From assembly GCA_949126835.1 (NCBI GenBank), contig OX421500.1, positions 32,470,141-32,534,140 on the forward strand: DNA of 64,000 bases, read 5' to 3'. The position numbers were made by a program, and so were the translations under genes. This document shows, piece after piece, positions 47,824 through 58,155 of the stretch. Origin of the DNA: Anisus vortex. Its lineage: Eukaryota > Mollusca > Gastropoda > Planorbidae. The notes beneath the pieces were generated by a model. That model was given only the letters and a program-made list of their open reading frames with translations. It ran no database searches and was not told the DNA's origin. Positions within the stretch are counted from its first letter, which is position 1, and every line of letters starts with the position of its first letter.

Positions 47824-48953
47824 CTCCTCTACGACCCATACCTGCATTTTCAGAACCCTTCAGTCACATCATTATAGACTGCGTCGGTCCGTTGCCTAAA
47901 ACTAAGGCTGGCCACCAGTATCTGTTCACTATTATGTGTTCGGCAACGAGATTCCCAGAGGCTATTCCTCTACGTAGCATCAATGCCGACAAAATCTCTG
48001 ATGCACTTATCGGATTCTTCACCCGATATGGTCTTCCGAAAACCGTGCAGTCAGATCAAGGTTCAAATTTCACATCGAAGTTATTTCGCCAAGTCTTAGA
48101 ACGGCTGGGTATTCGTCATGCAGTATCGAGTGCATATCATCCACAGAGTCAAGGCGCACTGGAACGATACCACCAAACATTGAAAAATATGCTCCGTACT
48201 TTCTGTTTCGAGCATAACGACGACTGGGATCGTGGTATTCCCTTCGCACCCTTCGCAACCAGAGAGGCTGTACAAGAATCTCTTGGTTTCAGTCCCTTTG
48301 AACTGGTATTCGGACACACAGTTCGTGGACCACTAAAGCTGTTACAAGAGACATGGTTATCATCCACTGAAGACACTGGTCTACTGACATACGTGGAAAA
48401 TTTTAAAAATAGACTGTATAATGCATTAAAAGTTGTCAGATCTAATCTTTTGCAGGCACAAGACAAGATGAAGGTCTATTATGACGTCAACGCAAGAACC
48501 CGTATCTTCCAACCTGGTGATAAGGTTCTCATGCTGACACCACTGTCTGGTCAACCCCTGAGTGCCAAGTTTACAGGACCCTACGAGGTTATGGCTAAGC
48601 TTAGTGAGGTTAACTATCTTGTAAAGACCCCTGATAGACGGATATCGCAACGAGTGTGCCATATCTATATGTTGAAACCATACATTACCAGAGAAGAACA
48701 AAAAGTTGTTGCCTCGGTAAACACTGTTATTAGAGTCGCGAATAATTCACCCGAAATTGAACGTGAATTGGCAGAAAGCAAATTAAAAATCACAAAAGTT
48801 TTAAAAACCCTTAATGAAAAATTGGCACATTTACCCGCTTGCGAACAATCCGCTATCAAAGGTCAAATTAATGAACATATTAATATTAATCTATTCGCAG
48901 ATGTATCCAATAGAACAAGACTGATGGAACAAGAGGAAACCAGTTTCACATAA
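47790..48953 (+). CDS. Integrase core of the Gypsy element
   Basis: An open frame of 387 codons from a non-native ATG; the natural frame joins from upstream, with CHVCQMVGKPNQ just before it. The DDE core is visible: IIIDCVGPLPKTKAG (first Asp), QSDQGSNFTSKLF (second Asp) and SAYHPQSQGALERYHQTLKN (Glu). ESLGFSPFELVFGHTVRGPL and a C-terminal chromatin- or DNA-binding part follow (FQPGDKVLMLTPL, GPYEVMAKLS, VCHIYMLKPY). The end, LPACEQSAIKGQINEHININ and then LFADVSNRTRLMEQ, resembles the spacer leading to the RT in integrase-first elements. A stop follows, and no RT is present. Integrase inserts the cDNA; all three catalytic residues are kept. Confidence 0.88.
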   Translation: MVGKPNQTIPVAPLRPIPAFSEPFSHIIIDCVGPLPKTKAGHQYLFTIMCSATRFPEAIPLRSINADKISDALIGFFTRYGLPKTVQSDQGSNFTSKLFRQVLERLGIRHAVSSAYHPQSQGALERYHQTLKNMLRTFCFEHNDDWDRGIPFAPFATREAVQESLGFSPFELVFGHTVRGPLKLLQETWLSSTEDTGLLTYVENFKNRLYNALKVVRSNLLQAQDKMKVYYDVNARTRIFQPGDKVLMLTPLSGQPLSAKFTGPYEVMAKLSEVNYLVKTPDRRISQRVCHIYMLKPYITREEQKVVASVNTVIRVANNSPEIERELAESKLKITKVLKTLNEKLAHLPACEQSAIKGQINEHININLFADVSNRTRLMEQEETSFT

Positions 48954-49773
48954 AATGTTTTCTTTTATGTCATTCATTGTATTAATTAACATGTATATAA
49001 TATGACAATAAATAAACTATGTTTTGAAATATTACACTATAAAACATTACAGAACAAAACTTCAAATTCTACTAGAAACAATCATACGTTGTAAGGTAAA
49101 AGGTAACTATTGCATACACCAATTGCACACACACCGGTAGTTAACTTGAATATATCCACACTTGTGTTTGTTCAATTAATTCTATTGATGTGTTTTGCAA
49201 ATTGTTTGTTTTCTATGTCGTCATGTTATAATTTGGATGTCTTATTTTATGCTATGTAAAAGCTAAATCAGCTGAGATTATCACATTTTTAAATATTCTT
49301 GATGTCATAATTTAGACATCATAATAATATAATAACTGAAAATCATTAGTTAATGATACAGTGATCGGTTATAGATAAATTAAACTTTCTAAAGAATTAT
49401 CTATCAATTATTAATCGGTTCCACTTATTTGGGTAATTCATATCAATTCTATGGGAATTGGTTATTGGTGGTAATAGTTTTATGGTCAACGTTATACACA
49501 CAATAATCATAAATGTAAATATTAATTGATAAATAAATGTTTAATTAATAATCATTGATTAAGATAATGTGATAAGGGATTCCATAATAACGACTTTGTT
49601 ATTAAGGGGATATGTAATATTATATGGTTCATTTTAATCTTAAAAAGATTGTCCAATAGTAAATTAAATCTTACGAATAGTTTGGGAATTCGGTTCATTT
49701 TATGGGTACTCTACAAAGAATGCCATACTTAACACTGTCTGTAATTCCTTTGTGTCTTAAGGGGGGGGGCGAG
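48954..49773 (+). other. 3' internal region and polypurine tract of the Gypsy element
   Basis: AT-rich, non-coding. The missing RT-RNase H should lie between the integrase stop and here. AAGGGGGGGGGCGAG at 49759-49773 directly before the 3' LTR is the polypurine tract. Confidence 0.75.
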
Positions 49774-50371
49774 TGTTACAAAAGTTTTATTTCCATAATT
49801 ATATTGGTTCTATTATTATTAACTAAAGTTAAAAAGAAATAATCTTAAACCCGAAATGTTTCCGTGTTAGGAATAAAACATGTATATGTCTAGACACTAC
49901 GTCATAGCATTAAAATACGTCATATGCACGAGGGTTGAATATCGTTAGTTTAGTTCTAGCTTGGGCGCTAATGTGTGAGGACTGTTTTTGACCACTTTCT
50001 TAAAGATAGGATTACGGCTTAGTACGATATAGAAGAATCTCAACTGATTAAGTTTCATCATATAATACTGGTACATGTGTTCTGTTTTACTGTTATATTT
50101 ATCATCTCAACTTGTTGGAATAAAATTGTGTTCAATCATTCAAACAGGATTGTGGATTTCCTTTATATTAAGGTACAGTTTATCTAAATCATTTCATACA
50201 CAAAAGATTCACATCAAACGAGTAAAATAAACATCAAATCTAATTGAATAACATCAATACAAATTCTTATGCAGCCTTGTGAGATCCAAGATGGATATGA
50301 ATCAAAAGAATATATAATAATACATTACTAAAAATATCATCATACGTCAGTAGCTGATTTCGCACGTGACA
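49774..50371 (+). repeat. 3' LTR
   Basis: 598 bp, near-identical to the 5' LTR. Followed by CTTA, matching CTTA before the 5' LTR. Confidence 0.93.
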
Positions 50372-50375
50372 CTTA

Positions 50376-51481
50376 ATTATTTCTCACTGGCTTGACGGTC
50401 TTGTTTAGTAACCTCTATATTTTTCCCGCCAATCATTTGGTTGGATACTGTGACATACTAGATCGGTGCCTTTTGAGGCAGCAGAGTAGCCCGCTACTAA
50501 TATAAAGAGCTGTATGTAAATTATGTTTTATATAGCGTTCTTTACTGGTCGGTAACTCGGCAATCCAAGTAGGAATTGGTGCATTTTTACATATTTTTTT
50601 GGCACTTATCTATATACTAGTGGTTATGCCCGTCAAAATGACGGAGAAAGAATGACTACAATGTATTTTGTTAAAAGAGAAAGAAAAAAATAACTAACAC
50701 TATTACAATAAAAACTTTAGTGAGTAAGTATCTTTCAGTATTTAGTTTTTGTAATTTTTTTATTGAAAGCATTTCAAAGGGAGAGCATCACTTATCTATA
50801 TATGTCTCATTTGCATTTCTTTACATAGTTCTTTACGACTCATGTAGCCTAGATATTTAATAGACCTATTGAACATGCTATTTTCACTTAATAGACAATT
50901 GTAGATGCTGAAAATTAGGGATTGGCCAAAAAGATAATAAATATCACTTTTCTGTTACCTACAGTTGTCATGTTACTAAATGAGACAATAAAATAAGGAT
51001 AAAATGCACCAAATCGTCAACTCGGATTGTTCCCACTTTATTAATCTTAACCATTAGAATGATTAGATCTAGATCTATTAGCTGAAGAGCTTATCCTATA
51101 TTTCAAATCATATAATCTATAGTTCAATATGCTACTTATAATGCAACATATTTTTAGGCAATTTGAAATATAATTATATTAAAAGTGTCTTTTCTTTAAT
51201 TGAGAAAATCACTGTACATAAAATTTCGAATATTTTACTTTATTTATAATTCTAACAAAATTCGGTTAAAAAAAATGTTGTTAATGACGCTTCATTAAAA
51301 CACCCGTAAGCTTATTATATAGTTTTAAAATGCACATTTTTCCGAAACCGGGAGTTTAGTTTTAAATATTCCTAGTCTACTTGGAATTTCTGAGTTGCCC
51401 ACCGGTAAAGAACAGACCACAACTAAATATGTTTAACGCGCGTTGTTATGCAAACGATCATATTTTTTCTTTTAAATACAG
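50376..51481. other. Mucin intron DNA
   Basis: AT-rich. Ends with the acceptor TTTTTTCTTTTAAATACAG. Nothing else recognised. Confidence 0.5.
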
Positions 51482-51606
51482 AATTGTATTCCTATGGCAC
51501 TGCAATTGGGGACACGGCTGTTACACAAGAGGTTGGTGCACTAAGCCCAATGATATCGTTCAGTAGTGGTCTTCCCTTTGGATCAATTGTGCAGACATAT
51601 TGCCAT
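51482..51606 (+). CDS. Mucin exon: start of NIDO module
   Basis: 125 nt, phase 1 in, phase 0 out (CCAT|GTAAGT). It reads (E)LYSYGTAIGDTAVTQEVGAL, SPMISFSSGLPFGS, IVQTYCH. The L-x-x-Y-G-x-x-x-G-D opening and the F-x-x-G-x-P-F-G block are typical for the region entering NIDO in MUC4, SUSD2 and Mesh-type proteins. NIDO is an extracellular module shared with nidogen. The preceding exon supplies the G of the first Glu codon, which fixes the splice phase. Confidence 0.85.
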
Positions 51607-52721
51607 GTAAGTTTGAAATTTAACTCACTCAGTCTTAATCATTAACTAACAACGAATTAGAGCTATGGCTATAGCTATAGGACTACTTGGCGATTGGATA
51701 GGATAATTAGCCAATGGCGGCTATGGCCTATGACTCGCCTATGAGAGTCCATGACCTATCACACTTAGCCTATACTATATGCTACTTATCATATCTTTAG
51801 TATAACCTATAGACTATATGACTATAGTGTCACACTATAGTAAGGTTATAATGTTAAGCTATAGGCAAGTTATAGTTGTTAATTGTTATAGGACAAGTCA
51901 CAAAGGAGAGAAAAACATGGAGGGGGAAAAAAGCTCAACTTAATAAAGCTAAATCAAATGACAAATCACAAGACATTGCTTACAACACTAGGGCACCATA
52001 GTCAGTTGGACAATCATAACAATCTCCAGAACTGCAATACACTAACTTCAAATAATTCCCAAGCATTAATTATTAAACGCCACGTAATATTAGTCAACAT
52101 AATAGCCATGATATAATGTAATAAAAAGACACAAAGAAAGTGTCACATTTCATATGAATGTGGTCAGCTTTGTTCCTTGCTATGAATGATACACAACAAT
52201 GAATAGCCTATCCACCTTTGCTTTACATTGTTTACTATCTTACAAGCCTATTTTCTGCATTAGTAGTATAAGTAAAGATATATTAAATTCGTCCCATATA
52301 GTTACAGTATACTGACAACTAGGCCAATTCTCATCACTCACTATAATCATAACTATATAAATGACTAATATACTACAGTAGCCTATAGTTAATAATTTTT
52401 CATTTTATCTTATTTTAGATTCCATATGTCTATAGTTTCTACTATTGGAGTAGGGCCTATAGAGATTTTTAATATAACGTATATTTAACTTTGATTGCCT
52501 CTTAAGTTATTAGTTTTTTTAGTAGCCTACCAGTAATACAGTAAATATTGAATGCATGAGTAAAACAATCTAAATAGGTAGGCAGATAATCAGAACAAAA
52601 AGATTGTTTGTTTTTTTATATATTTTGTAACATTCAAGTTTCAGAAAATATCTAAATCACACTAAGCTTACTATTATGAGCAATGAATTGATTTATTTTA
52701 TAATTTATTGTCTAATTCCAG
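51607..52721. other. Intron in NIDO
   Basis: GT (51607) to AG (52721). AT-rich with simple CTATAG-like repeats at about 51660-51900. No element recognised. Confidence 0.7.
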
Positions 52722-52952
52722 GTTTCAATATTCGGGGCAATAACGTTTGGTGAGCCTCGCTACGTCATGTCTCCAAATATCAGAAATGCACAAGCCTCAA
52801 ATCAAAATATTTTTGCACCTTTCTGGAGTGAAATGGACCCCTATTACATTGATTATAAAGTGTTTTACCACCTGTATGAGAGATACAGAAATAAAGGAAC
52901 TTACTTTTATAACGTTCAGCTAGAAAATATTTTAACAAGGGTAACAAATGAG
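52722..52952 (+). CDS. Mucin exon: NIDO domain core
   Basis: 231 nt (77 codons), phase 0 at both ends (TCTAATTCCAG|GTT; GAG|GTAAAT). It reads VSIFGAITFGEPRYVMS, then NQNIFAPFWSEMDPYYIDYK, VFYHLYERYRN and NILTRVTNE. The strand x-x-G-x-I-T-F-G and the motif I-x-A-P-F-W-x-x-x-D are diagnostic of NIDO, where the latter lies near the centre of the domain. The frame runs uninterrupted from the previous exon. Confidence 0.9.
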
Positions 52953-53153
52953 GTAAATTAATAATAGTTATTTTTGTAATAATACTTTTATTAAGCTATT
53001 CTAAATTTTCTTGATGTTAAAAAACTTGATAATATAAAAAAAATCTGAACAAGAACATTTTGTTTCATTATAAAATCCCTAAACATTTACCAGTACAAAT
53101 TTTGGTTTGTATAATCCATAAGAGTGCTACAGTTTGTTTCAATTGCATAACAG

Positions 53154-53306
53154 GTCAGAGAATACCTAAAGTTTGGCACTGATACATTTAATGCCACTAC
53201 AGCACTAGTTGTTACTTGGAGTAGAGCTAAACCTTATGCTTGGTATTCATGGGCTTGTAAGAACAGCAATTATTCTACAAACACTAGCCGATACTGTGGA
53301 AATGAG
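53154..53306 (+). CDS. Mucin exon: NIDO domain, third part
   Basis: 153 nt (51 codons), phase 0-0 (CATAACAG|GTC; GAG|GTGAGT). It reads VREYLKFGTDTFNATTALVV, TWSRAKPYAWYSW and ends with CKNSNYSTNTSRYCGNE. The A-x-x-x-V-x-T-W stretch is the NIDO strand following the acidic F-W-x-x-x-D exon. Two Cys and several N-x-S/T sites suggest a disulfide loop and N-glycans. Confidence 0.88.
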
Positions 53307-54175
53307 GTGAGTTTAATTCAATGCATGTTCATTGATTGTATATTGTTGGTTTGGTCAAATTATCACATCATCAGCTTCACAACATTGTGTGGCTCTTTAA
53401 ATAAATTTTAATTATATCCATGCTGAGCTCATACTATAATTCATTGGGATGGCTAATAGGCTTTTTTTATATTTTGAACTAATATGTTTTTGATACCAGA
53501 TCTAGTTAAATTACAAATATCATTCAAAAGATAATTTTTTAAATATAATTAATTGAGAAAAAATGATTTGCTTAACTTTATCATTTATGTTACCTACACT
53601 CCTTCTTAACAGACGATTTTGTTTTATGCTACTCAGTAATTTGATGCTGATTTTGCATTTTGATTTGAAATAAGTTTGTGACATTCTAACATTTAAATAC
53701 CAATATTCTTTCGTAAATATAAGTCTACTCTATATCTTTTTGTAGGCTCATTGTCACAGTATACATATTTTTTTAGGTACAGCCCATAACACATATTTTG
53801 TCCTTTCACTTGTATATTTCTAATCAATTTAAAATGAAAATACAAACAAGTAAAGTTTTCCTCTCAGACATAATTTGACCAGTGTAGGAGTTTTCACAAA
53901 TCTCTGTGATCAAATTATTATGGGAAATTGTAAGCCAAGTTGCCTTTACTTTCCCCAACTAATCTCAGGTGATCTTTAAATAGAGTTGGCTAGATTGAGT
54001 CATACCCTTCATACATTAGAACATGGATTTAAACCCAGAACTTTCAGCATGGCAATTGGAGCATGATAGAGCTAGACCAACACATCTTCCGATTTTAGAC
54101 CACCTTTATCATAAACTCTTACATTATAGAGGTTAACATAATTGAAAATATGATTTGTGTTTGTTTTGTTCACAG
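53307..54175. other. Intron in NIDO, with SINE
   Basis: GT-AG intron. AT-rich, with a SINE-like copy at about 53935-54105 on the minus strand. Ends in GTTTGTTTTGTTCACAG. Confidence 0.7.
53935..54105 (-). mobile_element. tRNA-derived SINE copy
   Basis: On the minus strand: an A-box-like TTGGTCTAGCTC, then a B-box-like GGGTTTAAATCC near 54033-54045, and a body with TTGGGGAAAGTAAAGGCAAC. The body parallels TTGGGGTAAATAAAGGCGGC in the copy near 2.0 kb. The ends are not precise. Confidence 0.55.
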
Positions 54176-54383
54176 GCAGAAGTTAATACTTTTCAAGTAA
54201 TTCTTGCTAGTGATGGTACTACTACATATGCTTTAACAATGTACAAAAATGATAAAATGACTTGGGAATATGTGACTAACAGAGTAGTTTTTGTTGGATA
54301 TTTAACTGATAAAAAGCTGAAAGACTATCAATTAACATACTCAAGGAAAACAGTTAGTCTTGGTACAGACATTGGAACAGCAG
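54176..54383 (+). CDS. Mucin exon: end of NIDO domain
   Basis: 208 nt, phase 0 in, phase 1 out (AGCAG|GTATTT). It reads AEVNTFQVILASDGTTTYAL, TMYKNDKMTWEY, then FVGYLTDKKLKDYQL and GTDIGTA. The pattern N-x-F-Q-x-x-L-x-x-D-G-x-x-x-Y-x-x-x-x-Y is the C-terminal hallmark of NIDO. The next exon begins with the two bases that complete a Gly codon. Confidence 0.92.
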
Positions 54384-54537
54384 GTATTTATTAGTTTTTA
54401 CAAATAATAATATATTTTGATTCGTTGAAAGAAAATCAATTATCATTTGTTTTTGTTTTTTCATTTATTATTGATTCTGTTATTGTATTGAAAAGCAAGA
54501 ACATATCCTTTATCGTTTTAAACTAAATATTCTTCAG

Positions 54538-54803
54538 GTCGTCAAGGAACTTATATTGACATTGTTGGTGAAGCTGATAATCCTGCCCACAAATGTATCA
54601 ACTTTTACTACAACAACTTGCCACTTGTTTCCAGTTCAAAGTTTGAGAATAATAGCAAATCACTCTTACAGTGCCCTTGCAGTTTGGAAAGACTGGATTA
54701 TTATTGGACACTTGTGGAAAAGAGAAGAAATGACAGCATTTATTGCTATTCTTTATCTACTGTGTATATGAAACAAGTGCTTCCTGGCAATCCACTAAAT
54801 AAG
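54538..54803 (+). CDS. Mucin exon: NIDO-AMOP linker and first half of AMOP
   Basis: 266 nt, phase 1 in (TATTCTTCAG|GT), phase 0 out (AAG|GTAATA). It begins (G)RQGTYIDIVGEADNPAHKC, then CINFYYNN, and enters AMOP with SLLQCPCSLERLDYYWTL, IYCYSLSTVYMKQVLPGN. AMOP (adhesion-associated domain in MUC4 and other proteins) is a Cys-rich extracellular module. The CPC-x-L-x-x-x-D start is characteristic. The second half lies 7 kb away, beyond a retrotransposon. Confidence 0.88.
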
Positions 54804-55216
54804 GTAATATTGATGATTAAAGTAATAGCTTAGAACTAATACCTTAGATATTACTTCAGTATGATACATCTTATTATTGCCAAAGTCGGCTTCACTCATT
54901 TTGTTTACCATGTCTAAATTTAAAAAAACAATGACACTAGGAATCATTTGGTGTTTTTTTCTACATTAAATAATTTTAAACTTACATAATATATTCTTAT
55001 CACCGACATTATATATCTTATCTTATTCTGACAAGCTACATTATATTTTCTTCCAAGAAAGAGATCGTTATGTTCATACATCTAGGTTGTTTGTCTTGCA
55101 TTATAATAAGAGTTCCAATCAAAACAAAATTGTTATATTTGTTTTCCTGATTAGTTTAAGCCATCATTTTGAGCCAAAACAAAACAAAGACAGAAAGATA
55201 ATTAGATTAATTATTC
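54804..55216. other. Intron splitting AMOP, left part
   Basis: Begins GTAATA. AT-rich, nothing recognised before the LTR element. The whole intron is 54804-61843. Confidence 0.7.
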
Positions 55217-55221
55217 CTTGC

Positions 55222-55745
55222 TGTTAACTCGTTGTTTGTGTTGGCATTAAGTTGTACATATTACTGTTCATATGGTAGCATGACCAGTCTCTTCATTAAC
55301 ACACGAGTATAACAAAAATAGTTCTAATCAATATGAAATGATGAAGTCGACGAAGTGTACGTTTACAGCCGAACAAGTATAAGATTTATTTACTTACTTC
55401 AATCAATAAACAGTTCAGACTTCTAGACAAGCACATACAGGTTACAAATAATTCATTCTTCATTATCAAACATTGTAGTTAAATCTACTAACAACTCAAG
55501 AGCGAGAGAATTACATTTCATGTCTTGCTCTGGTGAATAACTGTAAACGACACATTTTTACTACCCAGTCAGACTACCCCTACTTTTCCGTGTCCTTTCA
55601 ATTCTCACGAGACTTACTGAAAAATATTTTATTGTGTCAAACACAAGGGAGTTTACTTATTAAATAAACAAAATATTCTTTCTTTGTTACTTCCCTTAGC
55701 CCATACTTTTTGTACATTCAAGTTAATATAATTTGAGTCATAACA
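55222..55745 (-). repeat. 3' LTR (minus-strand element)
   Basis: 524 bp. Immediately upstream on the minus strand is the polypurine tract AAGGGGGAGGGTATA (55746-55760). Confidence 0.92.
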
Positions 55746-55889
55746 TATACCCTCCCCCTTAAAAAATAAAATCTATATTCATAGATTTTATGAACATAAT
55801 TATCCAATGACATAAAGAATAATTTGAAGTATAATCATACAAAAAAACATAATAAAATATACAGTGAAAATTGTATGTACAGTCAGTAT

Positions 55890-56103
55890 CTAGTCTGTGT
55901 CAGTAATGTAAACAGATAGACGTGAGAGGATGTCAGGGATGTGATTATCAATACCTTTAATTGTTTTGATCTCAAATTGGTAATCAGATAAATGTAAAGC
56001 ATATTTGTTTATCCTATTATTGTTGACATTGCTAACATTGAAATTTTTCAATGGTTTATGGTCAACTAAAACAGTAAACTTTCTGCCTAGAAGATATCTG
56101 ATA
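55890..56103 (-). pseudogene. Gypsy RNase H C-terminal remnant
   Basis: The minus strand reads LLGRKFTVLVDHKPLKNFNV, then RINKYALHLSDYQFEIKTIK and GIDNHIPDILSRL, ending at a TAG at 55890-55892. The T-D-H-K-P-L and G-x-x-N-x-x-x-D-x-L-S-R motifs are the last part of Gypsy RNase H. The upstream RNase H and RT are missing. It follows the integrase segment, which reveals the domain order. Confidence 0.82.
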
Positions 56104-56503
56104 TCTGCCTAGAAGATATCTGACCGATGATATCAATTGCTATCTTATGAAAAGGAGATACAATGTTATCAACTTTTTGTAATGGAGCTATGTGTGCATT
56201 ATGTATCTTGTTTTTAACTTGACAGTTGTGACATGAGTCAATGTATTTCTTGATGTCCACTTTCATACATTTCCACCAGAAATGTTTAGAAATATTATAA
56301 AGAGTCTTTTTGAAACCTTGATGTGCAGACAATGGATTATCATGTGCTGCAGATATGACTAAATTTGTCAGTGATTTTGGAATAATTATTTGTTGCTTAG
56401 AACACTCATTTGTTTTCACTATTCTAATCATAATATCATTTTGAAATTTAAATTTGTCAGCATTATATGATGTTTTGCTGTTTAGATTATTTTTCAATTT
56501 CAT
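56087..56503 (-). pseudogene. Gypsy integrase N-terminal fragment
   Basis: The minus strand encodes the HHCC zinc finger (AAHDNPLSAHQGFKKTLYNI, FWWKCMKVDIKKYIDSC, HNCQ) and the first catalytic Asp (FHKIAIDIIGQ). It is then cut at the deletion joint, where CCTAGAAGATATCTG occurs twice. The other catalytic residues are absent, so this is not a functional integrase. Confidence 0.82.
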
Positions 56504-56539
56504 GATATAAGGATCATTGTTTTGTTCCTTTTACAGAAT

Positions 56540-57775
56540 TTAATGATTTATTTTATTCAATGTATCTGACTCATTAGTATTTCCATTGGTAATGTTACAG
56601 AAATTAATACTTTTCACTTTTTGTTTCTCTTCATTCACTTCACTTTGAATATTCTGTTTTGCATCATTTTCATTTTCATTGCTAGTTATTATCTTATTTG
56701 GAGTATTCATTCTTGAAAAACACTTTATTAACTCAGTCTTTTGTATTTCATAGTCATTTAGATTGTTATTTGCTATTTGAAATGCTTTCTTATTTGAATC
56801 AAGATGTTGTGCTAATAAAATTGACATGAGTTCTTTTGAAATGTTTTGTGAATTACAGATGTTTTCAAAATTTTCAATGTATGATACTATCATTTCTGTT
56901 CCATTCCATTCATGGAATTTTAGATTTACTTCAGGTGTAGTTTGACAATTAGAAAATAATTCTATTGTAGGCAAATTCTTTGTCCATTTATTTTGATCCA
57001 CATTGTTAACTTTTAACAGATTTAATTTATGAGATAATGTCTCTATAGGATTCATGTGATATTCATCTATTGTCTTTGGCTTATTAATGTTTTTCAATTT
57101 TCTCTGTTCAATCCATTCATGGTATACTTCCATAAAATTATCAGGTTTTATGTCAGTAAGATTTCCTATAATCAAAGGAGCTGTACAATTTTCTAAAACA
57201 CAAGCTTTAATATCACCTGAAATCCAAGGTGTATCAATGTTGACAATAGCACATTGTGAACTAACAGAACTACCATCACCAAGTGTGATGTTTTCAAATT
57301 CATCAATGTATTGATTAGGAAGAACAAGATTCTTTTGAACTATCAAACAACTGCAACCAGTGTCTCTCAATGACATAACTTCTATACCATTTACAAAAGC
57401 AGGAAATAAATAAAGAGTTCCATTCAGATTATGCAATGATGTAAAATTTTCCTTAATGGTATTTGTTTGCTTTTTTTCACATGATGCTTTGGGAGTTTGT
57501 GAACATTGTGTTTTGAAAACTTCACTATGAGAATCAGTGTTAACAGATTTAGTATTTGCAGTGTTAACAGTTTTACTTGTAGAATCAGTTTGAACAACTT
57601 TAATATTTGTGTTGTCATTATCAGTATTTGTACAAGTGCTTTTATATGTAGTTTTAGATTTTCCATTTTCATTCATTAATGAAGCTGAATTGACCTGAAC
57701 AGTGTCAACAGATCTTATTATGTAGTGTCCTAGAATACCAGGTTTTAAATCTTCATCAAAATTTTTAGATGACAA
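56540..57775 (-). CDS. Second protease-like domain and second capsid-like region of the Gypsy polyprotein
   Basis: 411 codons on the minus strand. A Thr/Asn-rich linker (about residues 20-115) precedes a retropepsin-like domain: LYLFPAFVNGIEVMSLRDTG, CSCLIVQKNLV, ITLGDGSSV, VNIDTPWISGDI and CTAPLIIGNLTDIKPDN. After it, FHEWNGTEMIVSYIENFENI, MSILLAQHLDSNKKAFQI and NDYEIQKTELIKCF look like a Gag capsid helix bundle. The first protease (57745-58155) shares IDTPW, APIIIGN and IKPDN with this one, so the module seems duplicated. The two frames join by a one-base slip near 57785. A further slip separates this ORF from the integrase. Function is inferred from motifs only. Confidence 0.7.
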   Translation of the reverse strand: MSSKNFDEDLKPGILGHYIIRSVDTVQVNSASLMNENGKSKTTYKSTCTNTDNDNTNIKVVQTDSTSKTVNTANTKSVNTDSHSEVFKTQCSQTPKASCEKKQTNTIKENFTSLHNLNGTLYLFPAFVNGIEVMSLRDTGCSCLIVQKNLVLPNQYIDEFENITLGDGSSVSSQCAIVNIDTPWISGDIKACVLENCTAPLIIGNLTDIKPDNFMEVYHEWIEQRKLKNINKPKTIDEYHMNPIETLSHKLNLLKVNNVDQNKWTKNLPTIELFSNCQTTPEVNLKFHEWNGTEMIVSYIENFENICNSQNISKELMSILLAQHLDSNKKAFQIANNNLNDYEIQKTELIKCFSRMNTPNKIITSNENENDAKQNIQSEVNEEKQKVKSINFCNITNGNTNESDTLNKINH

Positions 57776-58155
57776 CCATTCTTGAAAATTGTTTTACTGT
57801 TGTCTGGTTTGATATTTGGTATATTGCCAATTATAATGGGAGCAATACATGATTTTACTATGGCTGCTTCAACCATTCCAGTGAACCATGGTGTGTCTAT
57901 ATAAACATCTATGATAGGACATTTGATTTGGTAACCATTGCCTAGTATAATGTTATCATGTCTTATAATTGTACTATGCCCAAGTCTTTGTATTAAGTTT
58001 TCATCCACACAAACAGTTGTGCATGCTGTGTCTCTAAGACAATGTGTCTTGTGTTTACCTAGGAATGCAGGATACACAATTATTATTTGAGTTATTGCTC
58101 TGTTTTTGTTTGCTACGTGAATAACTTCTATTGCGACCTCTGGTTTCATTGGCAT
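57745..58155 (-). CDS. First retropepsin-like domain of the Gypsy polyprotein
   Basis: The minus strand reads IIIVYPAFLGKHKTHCLRDT, ACTTVCVDENLIQRLG, NIILGNGYQIKCP, VYIDTPWFTGM and CIAPIIIGNIPNIKPDN. R-D-T-A-C replaces the usual D-T/S-G catalytic triad, so activity is doubtful. The following I-I-G-N block matches the flap/C-terminal retropepsin motif. It overlaps the 3' end of gag in another frame by about 100 nt. Confidence 0.72.
   Translation of the reverse strand: MPMKPEVAIEVIHVANKNRAITQIIIVYPAFLGKHKTHCLRDTACTTVCVDENLIQRLGHSTIIRHDNIILGNGYQIKCPIIDVYIDTPWFTGMVEAAIVKSCIAPIIIGNIPNIKPDNSKTIFKNGCHLKILMKI

Larger units (their letters stand above)
44508..50371 (+). mobile_element. LTR retrotransposon, Gmr1-like Gypsy, lacking reverse transcriptase
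   Basis: Two 598-bp LTRs (44508-45105, 49774-50371), both starting TGTTACAAAAG and ending CGCACGTGACA, are almost identical, and a 4-bp duplication CTTA flanks the element. After the 5' LTR comes a primer-binding site, and a G-rich polypurine tract precedes the 3' LTR. The interior holds Gag, CCHC, protease and integrase, but no RT or RNase H. In Gmr1-like Gypsy elements the integrase lies before the RT, unlike other Gypsy clades. Here the open frame ends soon after the integrase, where the RT would begin, so a deletion of RT and RNase H is the simplest reading. Near-identical LTRs imply a recent insertion, so the deleted form may have been mobilised in trans. Confidence 0.92.

Noticed and set aside
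54155..54175. Extension of the last NIDO exon upstream to an ATG at 54155
   Set aside because: The sequence before 54176 is a polypyrimidine tract with CACAG. Phase 0 at 54176 joins the preceding exon.
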